NCBI GenBank assembly: GCA_002424645.1
Contig: DIKU01000064.1
Coordinates: forward strand, 27,495-90,493
Length of the DNA: 62,999 nt
DNA from: Pelobacter sp. UBA5610
GTDB taxonomy: Bacteria; Desulfobacterota; Desulfuromonadia; Desulfuromonadales; Syntrophotaleaceae
Direction: 5' to 3'
The notes below the pieces were generated by a model. The model was given only the letters and a program-made list of their open reading frames with translations. It did not search any database and was not told the origin of the DNA. The translations under genes and the position numbers were made by a program. This document shows, piece after piece, positions 34,937 through 43,998 of the stretch. Position 1 is the first letter of the stretch. Every line of letters begins with the position of its first letter.

Positions 34937-36370
34937 ATGTCCATACAACGAATTCTGGTAGCAGACGATGAGGAAAGTATCCGCTGGGTACTGCGCAAGG
35001 CACTGACCAAACAGGGCTTTACTGTCGATCTGGCCTCCGACGGAGGTGACGCGAAAACCATGTTCAAGCGTCGCCATTACGACCTGGCCATCCTCGACAT
35101 CAAAATGCCCGATGTTTCCGGCCTGGAACTGCTGCGCTATTTTCAGGAACAGCGGCCCGAAATGCTCGTCATTATCATCACGGCCGAATCGTCCATGAAA
35201 AATGCCGTCGAAGCCATGAAGCTCGGGGCATACGACTATCTCACCAAACCTTTTGACCTCGATGCCCTCGAAGCCATCATCGTCAAAGCGCAAAAAGCCG
35301 CTGTCGCTGCCGAGGAGGTCCATCGCCTCAAAACCGAACTCAAGGAACAATACCCCCTGGATCGCGCCATCATTGGCAAGAGCAAGCCAATGCAGGAAAT
35401 TTACAAAATCCTCGGCAGAGTGGCGCCAACCGATGTCACTGTTCTGATTACCGGGGAAAGCGGTACCGGCAAGGAACTGGTAGCACGGGCTATCCACTAT
35501 AACAGTCCCAGGGTAGGCAAGGACTTTTTGGCCCTGAACTGTGCCGCCATCCCCAGCGAACTCCTGGAAAGTGAACTCTTCGGTCACGAAAAAGGTGCTT
35601 TCACCGGCGCCACAGACCGTAAAATCGGTAAATTCGAACAGGCCAGCGGCGGTACGCTTTTCCTCGATGAAATCGGGGATATGCCGCTGGAATTGCAAGC
35701 CAAACTCCTGCGCGTGCTGCAAGAACGTGAAATAACCCGCACCGGCGGCAGCACTTCCATCTCGGTCGATGTTCGTATCGTCGCGGCCACCAATCAGAAC
35801 CTTCGCGAAAAAGTGGCGGCGCGGGAGTTTCGTGAGGATTTGTTCTACCGACTCAACGTTGTGCCTATCGCCATTCCGCCCTTGCGGGAGCGCCGCGATG
35901 ATATCCCGGCACTGGTTGAATACTTCCTGGATGCAGCACGCAAAGACCTCAATGTCGGCATACAGGGTTGCACCAAGGAAGCCATAGCGCACCTTAAACG
36001 GCACGACTGGCCCGGCAATGTTCGCGAACTTGAAAACACCCTCAAACGCGCCGCGCTGCTTTCATCGGACCAATTGCTGACACCCGGTGATTTCCCGGGA
36101 TTGGCTCCTGAGACGACCCGTAAAGAAACGGACGAATCCCTTGAAGCCCTGATTTCCAACAAATTGCTGGCCACCTTTGCCCCCATGGACGTCAATGAAC
36201 TCAACAATCTTTACCAGATGGTCCTGCACCAGATGGAAAGGCCTCTGATTTCCATCATCCTCGACAAAACCCGGGGAAACCAGGTACGTGCAGCCGAGAT
36301 TCTTGGCATTAACCGCAATACACTGCGCAAAAAAATTCAACTGCTGGATATCGACTTAAAGGAATTGTAG
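34937..36370 (+). CDS. ntrC: Sigma-54-dependent response regulator, NtrC-like
   Basis: This 477-residue protein has a receiver domain (~1-120) with phospho-acceptor Asp54 in AILDIKMPD. The AAA+ activator domain (~145-380) has TGESGTGKELVA, the sigma-54 contact loop EKGAFTGA and GGTLFLDEIGDMP. A Fis-type helix-turn-helix lies at the C-terminus (AAEILGINRNTLRKKI). It activates sigma-54 promoters when phosphorylated by its partner, encoded 83 bases upstream. The ATG at 34937 is well placed. A bidirectional terminator follows. Confidence 0.93.
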   Translation: MSIQRILVADDEESIRWVLRKALTKQGFTVDLASDGGDAKTMFKRRHYDLAILDIKMPDVSGLELLRYFQEQRPEMLVIIITAESSMKNAVEAMKLGAYDYLTKPFDLDALEAIIVKAQKAAVAAEEVHRLKTELKEQYPLDRAIIGKSKPMQEIYKILGRVAPTDVTVLITGESGTGKELVARAIHYNSPRVGKDFLALNCAAIPSELLESELFGHEKGAFTGATDRKIGKFEQASGGTLFLDEIGDMPLELQAKLLRVLQEREITRTGGSTSISVDVRIVAATNQNLREKVAAREFREDLFYRLNVVPIAIPPLRERRDDIPALVEYFLDAARKDLNVGIQGCTKEAIAHLKRHDWPGNVRELENTLKRAALLSSDQLLTPGDFPGLAPETTRKETDESLEALISNKLLATFAPMDVNELNNLYQMVLHQMERPLISIILDKTRGNQVRAAEILGINRNTLRKKIQLLDIDLKEL

Positions 36371-36400
36371 CCCCCATCCGGCATAAATCCGCACCAACAA

Positions 36401-36432
36401 AAAAGGCTCCGGAATAATTTCCGGAGCCTTTT
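36401..36432. terminator. Bidirectional terminator between ntrC and dnaB
   Basis: AAAAGGCTCCGGAA / TTCCGGAGCCTTTT forms a 14-bp stem with a 4-base loop and T-runs on both strands. It lies between two convergent stops (36370 and 36451). Confidence 0.92.
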
Positions 36433-36450
36433 TACATAACAAACCATCGA

Positions 36451-37821
36451 TCAATAGGGATCTTCGCGACGGGCCTGATTTTCAAAGCGGGTAAATTGAC
36501 CAAGGAAAGTCAAATGCACCGTACCGATCGGACCGTTACGCTGTTTGCCAATGATGATTTCAGCATCCTTATCGTGCCCTTTTTCGCAAGTGCGCTCTTT
36601 ACTGCGACAATCGTCACAATAAACGGCTTCACGATAAATAAACATGATAACGTCGGCATCCTGCTCAATCGCACCGGATTCACGAAGGTCAGCCATGATG
36701 GGACGCTTGTCGGTACGATTCTCCAAAGAGCGGTTCAGCTGGGAGAGCGCCAAAACCGGTACATTGATCTCTTTGGCAAGGGCTTTCAACGATCGGGAGA
36801 TTTCGGAAATCTCCTGCTGTCTGCTTTCAGGATTATGCCCTTGCATCAACTGCAGGTAATCGACAACAACCATGCCGAGGTTATGTTCGGCCTTAAGCCG
36901 TCGCGCCTTGGCGCGTAGTTCCATAACCGTGATAGCCGGGGTATCATCGATAAAAATAGGTGCTTCGGAGAGCTTGCTGGCTCCCTCGATGAGCTTTGGC
37001 CAGTCCGACTCTACCAGGTTGCCGGTTCTCAGGCGTCCTGCGTCAACCCGGGCCAGGGAGCAAAGTAAACGCTGAACAAGCGATTCCTTACTCATCTCCA
37101 GGGAAAAGACAACCGTGGGAACGGGCTTAGCGGCGCGAACAGCAGCATTTTCAACAAGATTCAATACAAACGCCGTCTTGCCCATAGAAGGACGTCCAGC
37201 CACGATAATCAAATCGGAAGGCTGCATCCCGGCGGTCATTTCATCCAAAACCTTATAGCCGGTGGTAACACCGGTGACCAGCTCTTTACGGTGATATAAA
37301 TCTTCAATAATTTGAATGGTATCCTTCATTATCTCTCGCGTTGAGAAATAAGAAGGTTTATTTTTCATACCACTGATTTCAAATATGGATTTTTCGGACC
37401 AATCAAGAAGAGATTCAATATCCCCGCCTTCATAGCCTTTGGTTGCGATCTCGGTCGCCACGGAGATCAGGTGCCTGGCCAACGCCTTTTCCTTAACCAT
37501 CCGGCAATAATAGACAATATTGGCGGCAGTAGGCACATAATCAACGAGCGTGGTCAGGTAACTTATCCCGCCTACGGCATCAAGTTCGCCTTTTTTTTGG
37601 AGTGCGGCAGTAAGCGTGACAAGATCGGCTGGTTCACCGATATCGGAGAGGTGCAAAAGCGCGGCAAAAATCTTTTTATGACTGTCCCGGTAGAAGTCGT
37701 CAGGACGCAGAATCCCCAACGCCTTGTTGAGGGCTTCATTTTCAAGCAGAATGCCACCCAGCACGGACATTTCGCCTTCCAGAGACTGGGGAGGTAATTT
37801 AGTCACCGGAATATTGGTCAT
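36451..37821 (-). CDS. dnaB: Replicative DNA helicase
   Basis: This 456-residue hexameric helicase unwinds DNA at the replication fork. The N-terminal domain (~10-150) begins TKLPPQSLEGEMSVLGG. The RecA-like core has Walker A GRPSMGKTAFVL, Walker B MVVVDYLQLM and SRSLKALAKEINVPV. Full length, with no intein. It is the last gene of the rpsF-rpsR-DUF2232-rplI-dnaB group, a very common arrangement, and ends at the shared terminator. Confidence 0.97.
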   Translation of the reverse strand: MTNIPVTKLPPQSLEGEMSVLGGILLENEALNKALGILRPDDFYRDSHKKIFAALLHLSDIGEPADLVTLTAALQKKGELDAVGGISYLTTLVDYVPTAANIVYYCRMVKEKALARHLISVATEIATKGYEGGDIESLLDWSEKSIFEISGMKNKPSYFSTREIMKDTIQIIEDLYHRKELVTGVTTGYKVLDEMTAGMQPSDLIIVAGRPSMGKTAFVLNLVENAAVRAAKPVPTVVFSLEMSKESLVQRLLCSLARVDAGRLRTGNLVESDWPKLIEGASKLSEAPIFIDDTPAITVMELRAKARRLKAEHNLGMVVVDYLQLMQGHNPESRQQEISEISRSLKALAKEINVPVLALSQLNRSLENRTDKRPIMADLRESGAIEQDADVIMFIYREAVYCDDCRSKERTCEKGHDKDAEIIIGKQRNGPIGTVHLTFLGQFTRFENQARREDPY

Positions 37822-37846
37822 AGATACGTCTGTAAGGCTGTAAAAC

Positions 37847-37878
37847 CGCCGGCACCAGGGTGTGCCCCGATGCCGGCG
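37847..37878 (-). other. Hairpin between rplI and dnaB
   Basis: CGCCGGCA / TGCCGGCG pairs over 8 bases with a 16-base loop in the 63-base gap. There is no T-run, so it may be an RNA processing or stability element that sets the ribosomal genes apart from dnaB. Confidence 0.4.
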
Positions 37879-37884
37879 TGATGT

Positions 37885-38331
37885 TTAGTCAAGTGCGGTT
37901 ACCGAAACTTTCACGGTAGCAACGATGCCTGCAGGCAATTTGACCGCGATTTCGTAATCGCCCAGAGCTTTGATCGGCTCGTCCAACTGGATTTTCTTGC
38001 GATCCATCTCGATACCGGCTTCAGCCAGTTTCGATTGAATTTCCATGCTGGTTACAGAACCGAACAGTTTGCCGTCATCGCCTGCACGCAGAGCGAAGGC
38101 ACACGCCACCTTTTCAATCTGGGTCTTAAGAACTTCGGATGCCTGAAGCATTTTTTGAGCCTTACGCTCAAGCTGACGCTTCTGATGCTCAAGTTCTTTA
38201 AGATTGCGAGTATTTGCTTCAACGGCAAACTTATTGGGAATAAGAAAGTTGCGTGCATAACCGGGCTTTACCTTGACCAAATCGCCAATCTGGCCCAAGC
38301 CATCCACGTTTTCCATCAAGATGATATCCAT
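37885..38331 (-). CDS. rplI: 50S ribosomal protein L9
   Basis: This 148-residue protein binds domain V of 23S rRNA. The N-terminal domain MDIILMENVDGLGQIGDL with VKVKPGYARNFLIPNKFA is diagnostic, followed by the long linker helix (~residues 45-75) and a C-terminal domain. I use the ATG at 38331, with AGGA five bases upstream; a frame extending into the DUF2232 gene is ignored. It starts 20 bases after that gene ends. Confidence 0.97.
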   Translation of the reverse strand: MDIILMENVDGLGQIGDLVKVKPGYARNFLIPNKFAVEANTRNLKELEHQKRQLERKAQKMLQASEVLKTQIEKVACAFALRAGDDGKLFGSVTSMEIQSKLAEAGIEMDRKKIQLDEPIKALGDYEIAVKLPAGIVATVKVSVTALD

Positions 38332-38351
38332 TGAGTTCCTCCAAAAAGGAT

Positions 38352-39308
38352 CTAATCCTTGTGGTTTCTGGGTTTTCGAAAATCGATCCACAGATCGAAT
38401 ATTCCGACCCCGGTTGCAAGTATCCGCAGAGGAAAACTTACAACAACCAGAAAATAACCAAGCACCCTCAAAAACGGGGGCACCCCTTTCACGTTGAAAA
38501 AGTGGTTGAGTATTGCCAACCCCTGCAGAAAATAAATGGCGAGTACTACTACCAGAATATTCAATGCAAGCCTGTGCCATGCGCCATCAAGAAAAAGCAC
38601 GGCCGCACCACTGGCAATAAGAATCCAAACAAGATGTTCAGCCACTTTCCACGCATGAAAGAGACTTTGAGCAGGCAAAAAGTGTTCTGCCTTCCGTCTG
38701 AGAAAAACCACCAGTACCAGCAACATAAGCGCAATGGTCAGGATAGTCATGGCAGGATAGAGCTCTATGAGCCTGTTCCCTAAATCCTTAACGATCTCTT
38801 GGGTTTCCTGCGCCACTTCAGCCGGGAGTTTGGCATAATCAAGAGCCGAAAGAGCCTTATCTACCTCGGTACGCGCCCAATTATCTGCAAAAGCAAGAGA
38901 GGTTTGCCCCTGCCTCAGAGCATAAGCACTAAGAGCAAGGATTCCGCCACCGAGACTTAATCCGGTAGCGGACAAAACCGCAGCATCCCATCGCCACCCC
39001 CTCATAAGGAGGCAGGGCACCATAACCGAGCCTAAACCAAACTGAACCAGATAGGCGACGGCAAGCGCGGGACTGACAACTATACCCAGCAGAATCGAAG
39101 ACACCAGCAATGCGCAAAAAGCAAAGCCTACGCCCTGTCGGACAGCTAAATATGCATTGGGCCAGGGCACCAGAAACGCCAGGCCACTACCGACAAACAC
39201 AAGAGCGCTGCTTTGGCCTTGCGAAACAAGGCCGAGTACCAACAACTGCAGTCCAACAGTCGCAACCACCGTACCCGCGGCAGATAGAACCTTTTGCGCC
39301 ATACTCAA
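38352..39308 (-). CDS. DUF2232 (YybS-like) membrane protein
   Basis: This 318-residue protein has about eight hydrophobic segments, DUF2232 family. It is found between rpsR and rplI in many deltaproteobacteria and, as YybS, near the same genes in Bacillus. The function is unknown. Conserved-looking features are FLVPWPNAYLAVRQG at the N-terminus and LNHFFNVKGVPPFLR near the end. Start is TTG at 39308 (AAGGA eight bases upstream) or ATG at 39302. Confidence 0.8.
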   Translation of the reverse strand: MSMAQKVLSAAGTVVATVGLQLLVLGLVSQGQSSALVFVGSGLAFLVPWPNAYLAVRQGVGFAFCALLVSSILLGIVVSPALAVAYLVQFGLGSVMVPCLLMRGWRWDAAVLSATGLSLGGGILALSAYALRQGQTSLAFADNWARTEVDKALSALDYAKLPAEVAQETQEIVKDLGNRLIELYPAMTILTIALMLLVLVVFLRRKAEHFLPAQSLFHAWKVAEHLVWILIASGAAVLFLDGAWHRLALNILVVVLAIYFLQGLAILNHFFNVKGVPPFLRVLGYFLVVVSFPLRILATGVGIFDLWIDFRKPRNHKD

Positions 39309-39325
39309 AGTAAGGTTCCTTGGTT

Positions 39326-39604
39326 CTAGTCGACGGAATGGCCAGCCATAAAGGGCAGCAGAGCGATATTTCTCGCGCGCTTGATTGCTTCACAAACTTT
39401 GCGCTGGTGTTCGGCGCAGTTGCCCGAAATACGGCGAGGTACGATTTTGCCGCGCTCGGACACGAAATAGCGCAGGTTCCGTAATTCTTTATAATCAATT
39501 TTCATGGTGCTGTCAGCACAGAAACGGCAACCTTTGCGCCGGGAAAAACGACGACGTACAGAAGGGCGTTTACCGGCAGTTCCGGCAGGTTTTTTATCAT
39601 ACAT
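39326..39604 (-). CDS. rpsR: 30S ribosomal protein S18
   Basis: This 92-residue protein has the core YKELRNLRYFVSERGKI and RRISGNCAEHQRKVCEAIK. It carries four cysteines (KGCRFC and NCAEHQRKVC), the zinc-binding form of S18. S18 pairs with S6 on the platform of the 30S subunit. AGGAGG lies upstream of the ATG at 39604. It is 53 bases after rpsF. Confidence 0.97.
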   Translation of the reverse strand: MYDKKPAGTAGKRPSVRRRFSRRKGCRFCADSTMKIDYKELRNLRYFVSERGKIVPRRISGNCAEHQRKVCEAIKRARNIALLPFMAGHSVD

Positions 39605-39657
39605 GCTTTAGTTCCTCCTTATGTGCGGTGCGATATTGACATCGCAAAGATCCGATT

Positions 39658-40011
39658 TTACTCTTCTTCGTCGAGAATCTCGTCGTTTTCATCACCGGTC
39701 TTAGAAGATGTATCTTCAACAAAGCCTTTTTCCAGAAATACGGTCTGGAATTTAATAACAGCTTCGTCAAGACGCAGACGACGTTCAAATTCGTCAATAA
39801 TGCTCGGATCGGCTTCAAATACGGTCAGCACGTAGCTTCCCCGGCCTTGCTTTTTGACCGGATAGGCAAGCTTGCGCACGCCCCATTCGTCGACCTTCAG
39901 GAGGTTGGCATTGAGATCGGTAAGTACGCCCTTGAATTTTTCAACAACGGCGTTGTACTCATCCCCGACCTTGTCCGGATGGACGATCATGATGTTTTCG
40001 TAAGTACGCAT
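39658..40011 (-). CDS. rpsF: 30S ribosomal protein S6
   Basis: This 117-residue protein starts MRTYENIMIVHPD, typical of S6, and has KLAYPVKKQGRGSYVL; the tail is acidic (DENDEILDEEE). It binds 16S rRNA with S18. The ATG at 40011 has AGGAGAG four bases upstream; a longer frame to 40056 runs into the probable leader. It is the first gene of the operon. Confidence 0.97.
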   Translation of the reverse strand: MRTYENIMIVHPDKVGDEYNAVVEKFKGVLTDLNANLLKVDEWGVRKLAYPVKKQGRGSYVLTVFEADPSIIDEFERRLRLDEAVIKFQTVFLEKGFVEDTSSKTGDENDEILDEEE

Positions 40012-40085
40012 GTAACTCTCCTCTCGAGTGTTTAACCCCGGCACAGTCCGGAGCAAGGAGTAGGCACCTAGGTGCCCGCCTAAAA
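40012..40085 (-). promoter_or_regulatory. Candidate S6:S18 autoregulatory leader
   Basis: Just upstream of rpsF, the minus strand holds GGCACCTAGGTGCC (40063-40076) and, 18 bases further on, GTGCCGGGG (40036-40044). GGCAC can pair with GTGCC, leaving ACCT and CCG near the junction, resembling the mRNA element bound by the S6:S18 complex in other bacteria. I cannot fold it here, so this is a candidate only. Confidence 0.35.
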
Positions 40086-40173
40086 ACAGAACTTAGCTTA
40101 ATACCACATAGACCAACGCAATTCAACGCTTTTCGGACCAAACCACCAGAAAAGGCTGATCGCAGCCTTACCC

Positions 40174-41268
40174 TTAAACATTAAACCTGAAATGCATGAC
40201 ATCACCGTCCTGCACTATATAATCTTTCCCCTCAAGCCTCAACAGGCCCTTTTCCTTAGCGCCGGCTTCACCACGGCAATTAACGAAGTCGTTATAGGCA
40301 ATAACTTCTGCCCGGATGAATCCTTTTTCAAAATCACTGTGAATGACGCCGGCCGCCTGGGGCGCACGATCGCCGCGATGGATGGTCCAGGCACGCACCT
40401 CCTGAACGCCGGCGGTAAAGTAGGTGATCAATCCGAGGAGTTCATAACCTGCGCGAATCATTTGGTCCAGTCCGGAACTATCCAGGCCGAGTTCGTCGAG
40501 AAACTCCTGCTTTTCATCACCGTCAAGTTCGGCAATTTCCGCCTCAATCTTGCCGCAAATGGCCACGGCCACAGCACCCTCCTGGGCGGCGAACTCCTGT
40601 ACGCGAGCCACGTGGGGGTGCTCACCAAGAAGATCATCTTCGGCCACATTGGCGACATACAGAACCGGTTTGGCGGTGATCAGATGAAGATCGTGAATCA
40701 AGCGTAATTCTTCATCATTAAGCCCTGCCGAACGGGCGGGCTTACCGGAATCAAGGGTATCACGAACCCTCAAAAGAATTTCGTGCTGTGCCTTGGAATC
40801 CTTGTCACCGCTCTTGGCCTGCTTTTGTAACCGTACCAAGCGCTTTTCAACCGTATCGAGGTCAGCCAGATTGAGTTCAGTCTGAATGATTTCAATGTCC
40901 CGCAACGGGTCAACAGAACCATCCACATGGACAACATTGTCATCATCAAAACAACGAACAATATTTGCGATGGCATCCACCTGCCGAATATGTCCGAGAA
41001 ACTGGTTACCGAGGCCCTCTCCGCGACTGGCTCCCCGCACCAACCCGGCAATATCGACAAACTCGATAGTCGTCGGAAGAATACGCTTGGGTTGCACGAT
41101 TTCTGCCAACGCATCAAGACGCGGGTCAGGCACTGTCACCACACCGACATTTGGTTCGATGGTACAAAACGGATAGTTTGCCGACTCAGCACCAGCCGAG
41201 GTAATGGCGTTAAAAATGGTCGATTTCCCGACGTTGGGCAACCCAACAATGCCGCATTTGAATCCCAT
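40174..41268 (-). CDS. ychF: Ribosome-binding ATPase YchF
   Basis: This 364-residue OBG-family P-loop protein prefers ATP over GTP. It has GLPNVGKSTIFNAIT, DIAGLVRGASRGEGLGN and NVAEDD in place of the guanine-specific NKxD, then a C-terminal TGS-like domain (VIHSDFEKGFIRAEVI). It binds ribosomes and influences stress responses. A hairpin separates it from hppA upstream in the chromosome. Full length. Confidence 0.95.
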   Translation of the reverse strand: MGFKCGIVGLPNVGKSTIFNAITSAGAESANYPFCTIEPNVGVVTVPDPRLDALAEIVQPKRILPTTIEFVDIAGLVRGASRGEGLGNQFLGHIRQVDAIANIVRCFDDDNVVHVDGSVDPLRDIEIIQTELNLADLDTVEKRLVRLQKQAKSGDKDSKAQHEILLRVRDTLDSGKPARSAGLNDEELRLIHDLHLITAKPVLYVANVAEDDLLGEHPHVARVQEFAAQEGAVAVAICGKIEAEIAELDGDEKQEFLDELGLDSSGLDQMIRAGYELLGLITYFTAGVQEVRAWTIHRGDRAPQAAGVIHSDFEKGFIRAEVIAYNDFVNCRGEAGAKEKGLLRLEGKDYIVQDGDVMHFRFNV

Positions 41269-41290
41269 GTAGATATCCTGCTCAAATAGC

Positions 41291-41317
41291 GATAGCCGGG
41301 AGATGATCCCGGCTATC
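41291..41317 (-). terminator. Hairpin after hppA, probable terminator
   Basis: GATAGCCGGG / CCCGGCTATC forms a 10-bp perfect stem with a 7-base loop, 34 bases past the hppA stop and 23 before the ychF start. The T-run on the minus strand is poor (GCTATTTG), so it may be partial. Confidence 0.55.
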
Positions 41318-41350
41318 AGATTTGTCGTTATTTAACCTTCGAGAGACAGA

Positions 41351-43384
41351 TTAAGCCCAGAAACGTACCAGCACCGGAGCAATAACCAGAGAAACAACGC
41401 TCATCAGCTTGATAAGAATGTTCATGGCCGGCCCCGAAGTATCCTTGAACGGATCGCCAACGGTATCGCCGACAACGGCAGCTTTATGTGCATCGCCGCC
41501 CTTGACCTCACCATCAAGCTCGCCCTTTTCGATAAGCTTTTTGGCATTGTCCCAAGCGCCCCCGCCATTAGACATCATCAAGGCCAGCAACACACCGGCC
41601 AGCGTGGAGCCGGCAAGCATCCCGCCAAGGGCTTCAACACCGATAACAAAACCAACCAGAACCGGTGCAATAACAGCCACCATGCCGGGCAACACCATTT
41701 CGCGCAGTGCGGCACGGGCAGAGATATCTATACATTTTTCAGGTTCGGGCTTAACTCCGGGCTTACCTTCGAGCAAGCCGGGGATTTCACGGAATTGACG
41801 ACGGATCTCATCCACCATCTTACCGGCAGCACGACCAACGCTGGTCATGGTCATAGCGCCGATGAAGAAAGGCAGCATACCACCAATAAACAGGCCGATA
41901 ACCGTGGAGGGGTTGATAAGATTGATGCTGTCAAGACCAACAGTCGTGGCATAAGCGGAGAAAAGCGCCAAAGCCGTAAGGGCAGCGGAACCGATAGCAA
42001 AACCCTTACCGATGGCGGCAGTGGTGTTGCCGATGGAGTCAAGACCGTCGGTGATTTTACGAACATCGGGACCAAGTCCGCACATTTCCGAAATACCGCC
42101 GGCATTATCGGCGATGGGACCGTAAGCATCAACGGTCATGGTAACACCAACAGTAGCAAGCATGCCAACGGCAGCGATACCAATGCCGTAAAGACCTGCA
42201 TAGTAATTGGCAACAAAGATCGACACGCAGATGATCAGAACCGGCAGCGCACAACTTTCAAGACCGACGGCAAGACCGTGGATGATGTTGGTGGCAGGAC
42301 CGGTTTTGCTAGCCTCGGCGATACGCATAACCGGAGTATGGGCAGTGTAGTATTCGGTAATCTGACCGATGGCGATACCGGCAAGGGTACCGGCCAGAAT
42401 CGCCCAGAAAACACCGGCGGTGAGACCGAAGGCCATGATGAGGAAATAAGCAGCGATCAGGAAACCACCTGCAGCGACGAAGGTTGTATAGTGCAGCGCC
42501 TTGGCGGGATCGATACCTTTGAGGAACTTCATGGAGCCGATACCGACCAGAGAGAAGATCAGGCCGATAGTGGCCATTGCCAGCGGCAACAGCATAGCAT
42601 TAGCCTGAACAGAAACCCCACCACCGAGTTTTTCCAGCAATGCGGGGCTGGCAGCGGCGGCAATAGCGATGGTAGCGATAATGGAGCCGACATACGATTC
42701 GAAGATGTCAGCACCCATACCTGCCGTATCACCAACGCAGTCGCCTACGTTATCGGCAATAACACCAGGATTACGGGGGTCGTCTTCAGGAATGCCAGCT
42801 TCTACCTTACCAACCAGGTCAGCACCAACGTCAGCAGCTTTAGTATAAATACCCCCACCAACGCGTGCAAACAGAGCGATGGAGGAAGCACCCATGGCAA
42901 AACCGGTCATGTATTGTGCGGATTCAGGGGTACCGAAAAGAAGGTAGGCAATGCCAACCCCGACCAGGCCGAGGGAAGCAACGGCAAGACCCATTACAGC
43001 GCCGCCATTAAATGAGACAACCAGAGCCTTGGCCTGCCCGAACTGCCGAGCCGCCTCGGTGGTACGCACGTTGGCACGGGTAGCGGCCTTCATGCCGATG
43101 AAACCGCAAATCATAGAACAAAGCGCGCCGCCTACAAAAGCGAGAGCGGTTTGCATATTCATTCCCATGAAAATCAGGAAGAACACCAGTACGATAAAGA
43201 CGGACAGCACGCGGTATTCACGACCAAGAAAAGCCATGGCACCGGAATGAATGGCGTCAGAAATCTCTTTCATACGCTCGTTTCCAACAGGCTGTGCCTT
43301 GATCATTTGGTAGATCACAATGGCGATCACAAATCCAACCGCACCAAGGATCGGTGCAAGTTTAGCAATCATTTGCAGTTCCAT
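41351..43384 (-). CDS. hppA: Membrane-bound ion-pumping pyrophosphatase
   Basis: This 677-residue integral membrane protein has about 16 helices. It couples hydrolysis of pyrophosphate to export of H+ or Na+. The substrate-binding loop has DVGADLVGKVEAGIPEDDP and DNVGDCVGDTAGMGAD; a second acidic loop has DAYGPIADNAGG and the third GDTVGDPFKDTSGP. The motif GNTTAAIGKG has Ala where K+-independent enzymes have Lys (GNTTKA), placing it in the K+-dependent class. Whether it moves H+ or Na+ cannot be decided here. It would save energy from biosynthetic PPi in an energy-limited anaerobe. Confidence 0.95.
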   Translation of the reverse strand: MELQMIAKLAPILGAVGFVIAIVIYQMIKAQPVGNERMKEISDAIHSGAMAFLGREYRVLSVFIVLVFFLIFMGMNMQTALAFVGGALCSMICGFIGMKAATRANVRTTEAARQFGQAKALVVSFNGGAVMGLAVASLGLVGVGIAYLLFGTPESAQYMTGFAMGASSIALFARVGGGIYTKAADVGADLVGKVEAGIPEDDPRNPGVIADNVGDCVGDTAGMGADIFESYVGSIIATIAIAAAASPALLEKLGGGVSVQANAMLLPLAMATIGLIFSLVGIGSMKFLKGIDPAKALHYTTFVAAGGFLIAAYFLIMAFGLTAGVFWAILAGTLAGIAIGQITEYYTAHTPVMRIAEASKTGPATNIIHGLAVGLESCALPVLIICVSIFVANYYAGLYGIGIAAVGMLATVGVTMTVDAYGPIADNAGGISEMCGLGPDVRKITDGLDSIGNTTAAIGKGFAIGSAALTALALFSAYATTVGLDSINLINPSTVIGLFIGGMLPFFIGAMTMTSVGRAAGKMVDEIRRQFREIPGLLEGKPGVKPEPEKCIDISARAALREMVLPGMVAVIAPVLVGFVIGVEALGGMLAGSTLAGVLLALMMSNGGGAWDNAKKLIEKGELDGEVKGGDAHKAAVVGDTVGDPFKDTSGPAMNILIKLMSVVSLVIAPVLVRFWA

Positions 43385-43404
43385 TTTAAACCCTTCCCTC
43401 TCTG

Positions 43405-43980
43405 TTAATTTAAAAATACCCGGTTATTGAATTCATTCATGGCTTGCTGCGCACCTTTTTGCAACAACACCTCCAAGGCCATAACTGAATTTTCAAGCAC
43501 GCTTTCGAGCTGGGATTTCTCCGTGGTGGAAAATGAACTCAAGACGTATTTGGCTACATCCATCTGTCCGATTGGCCGCCCCACACCAACTCTCAATCTT
43601 GTAAAGTCGCGAGACCCGAGCAGATCCGCAATACTTCGCAAACCGTTATGTCCTCCGTGCCCGCCACCTACCTTTATGCGCACGGAACCAAACGGCAAAT
43701 CGATCTCATCGTGTATAACAACCAGATCCTCAACAGCGATGTTCTTTGCCTTGCAAGCAGAGACCACCGAAATACCACTGCGGTTCATGTAGGTCTGGGG
43801 CAGAAGAACCATAATCTCCTGCCCACCAGCACAACCAGCACCCAATATAGCCTGATGGGCCTGTCGTTTTAGCGACAAACCCATCTTCTCCGCAAATTTC
43901 TGGGCAACCAGAAAACCTATATTATGCCGCGTCGCGGCGTATTCAGGTCCCGGGTTGCCCAAGCCGACAAGCAACTTCAA
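43405..43980 (-). CDS. pth: Peptidyl-tRNA hydrolase
   Basis: This 191-residue enzyme releases peptides from drop-off peptidyl-tRNA. Catalytic features are GLGNPGPEYAATRHNIG (His near residue 20), TYMNRSG, VIHDEIDLPFG and GGGHGGHNGLRS. Start is TTG at 43980 with AGGA six bases upstream. It lies 18 bases after rplY, which is a common pair. Confidence 0.96.
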   Translation of the reverse strand: MKLLVGLGNPGPEYAATRHNIGFLVAQKFAEKMGLSLKRQAHQAILGAGCAGGQEIMVLLPQTYMNRSGISVVSACKAKNIAVEDLVVIHDEIDLPFGSVRIKVGGGHGGHNGLRSIADLLGSRDFTRLRVGVGRPIGQMDVAKYVLSSFSTTEKSQLESVLENSVMALEVLLQKGAQQAMNEFNNRVFLN

Positions 43981-43998
43981 AAGATTTCCTCGTCTGCG

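Noticed and set aside
34901..36004. Open frame of 367 codons on the minus strand
   Set aside because: Antisense to ntrC, with no recognisable motif and a composition set by the real gene.
41486..43015. Open frame of 509 codons on the plus strand
   Set aside because: It is antisense to the pyrophosphatase gene and its low-complexity Thr/Gly/Asp-rich product mirrors the codons of that gene. No domain is seen.
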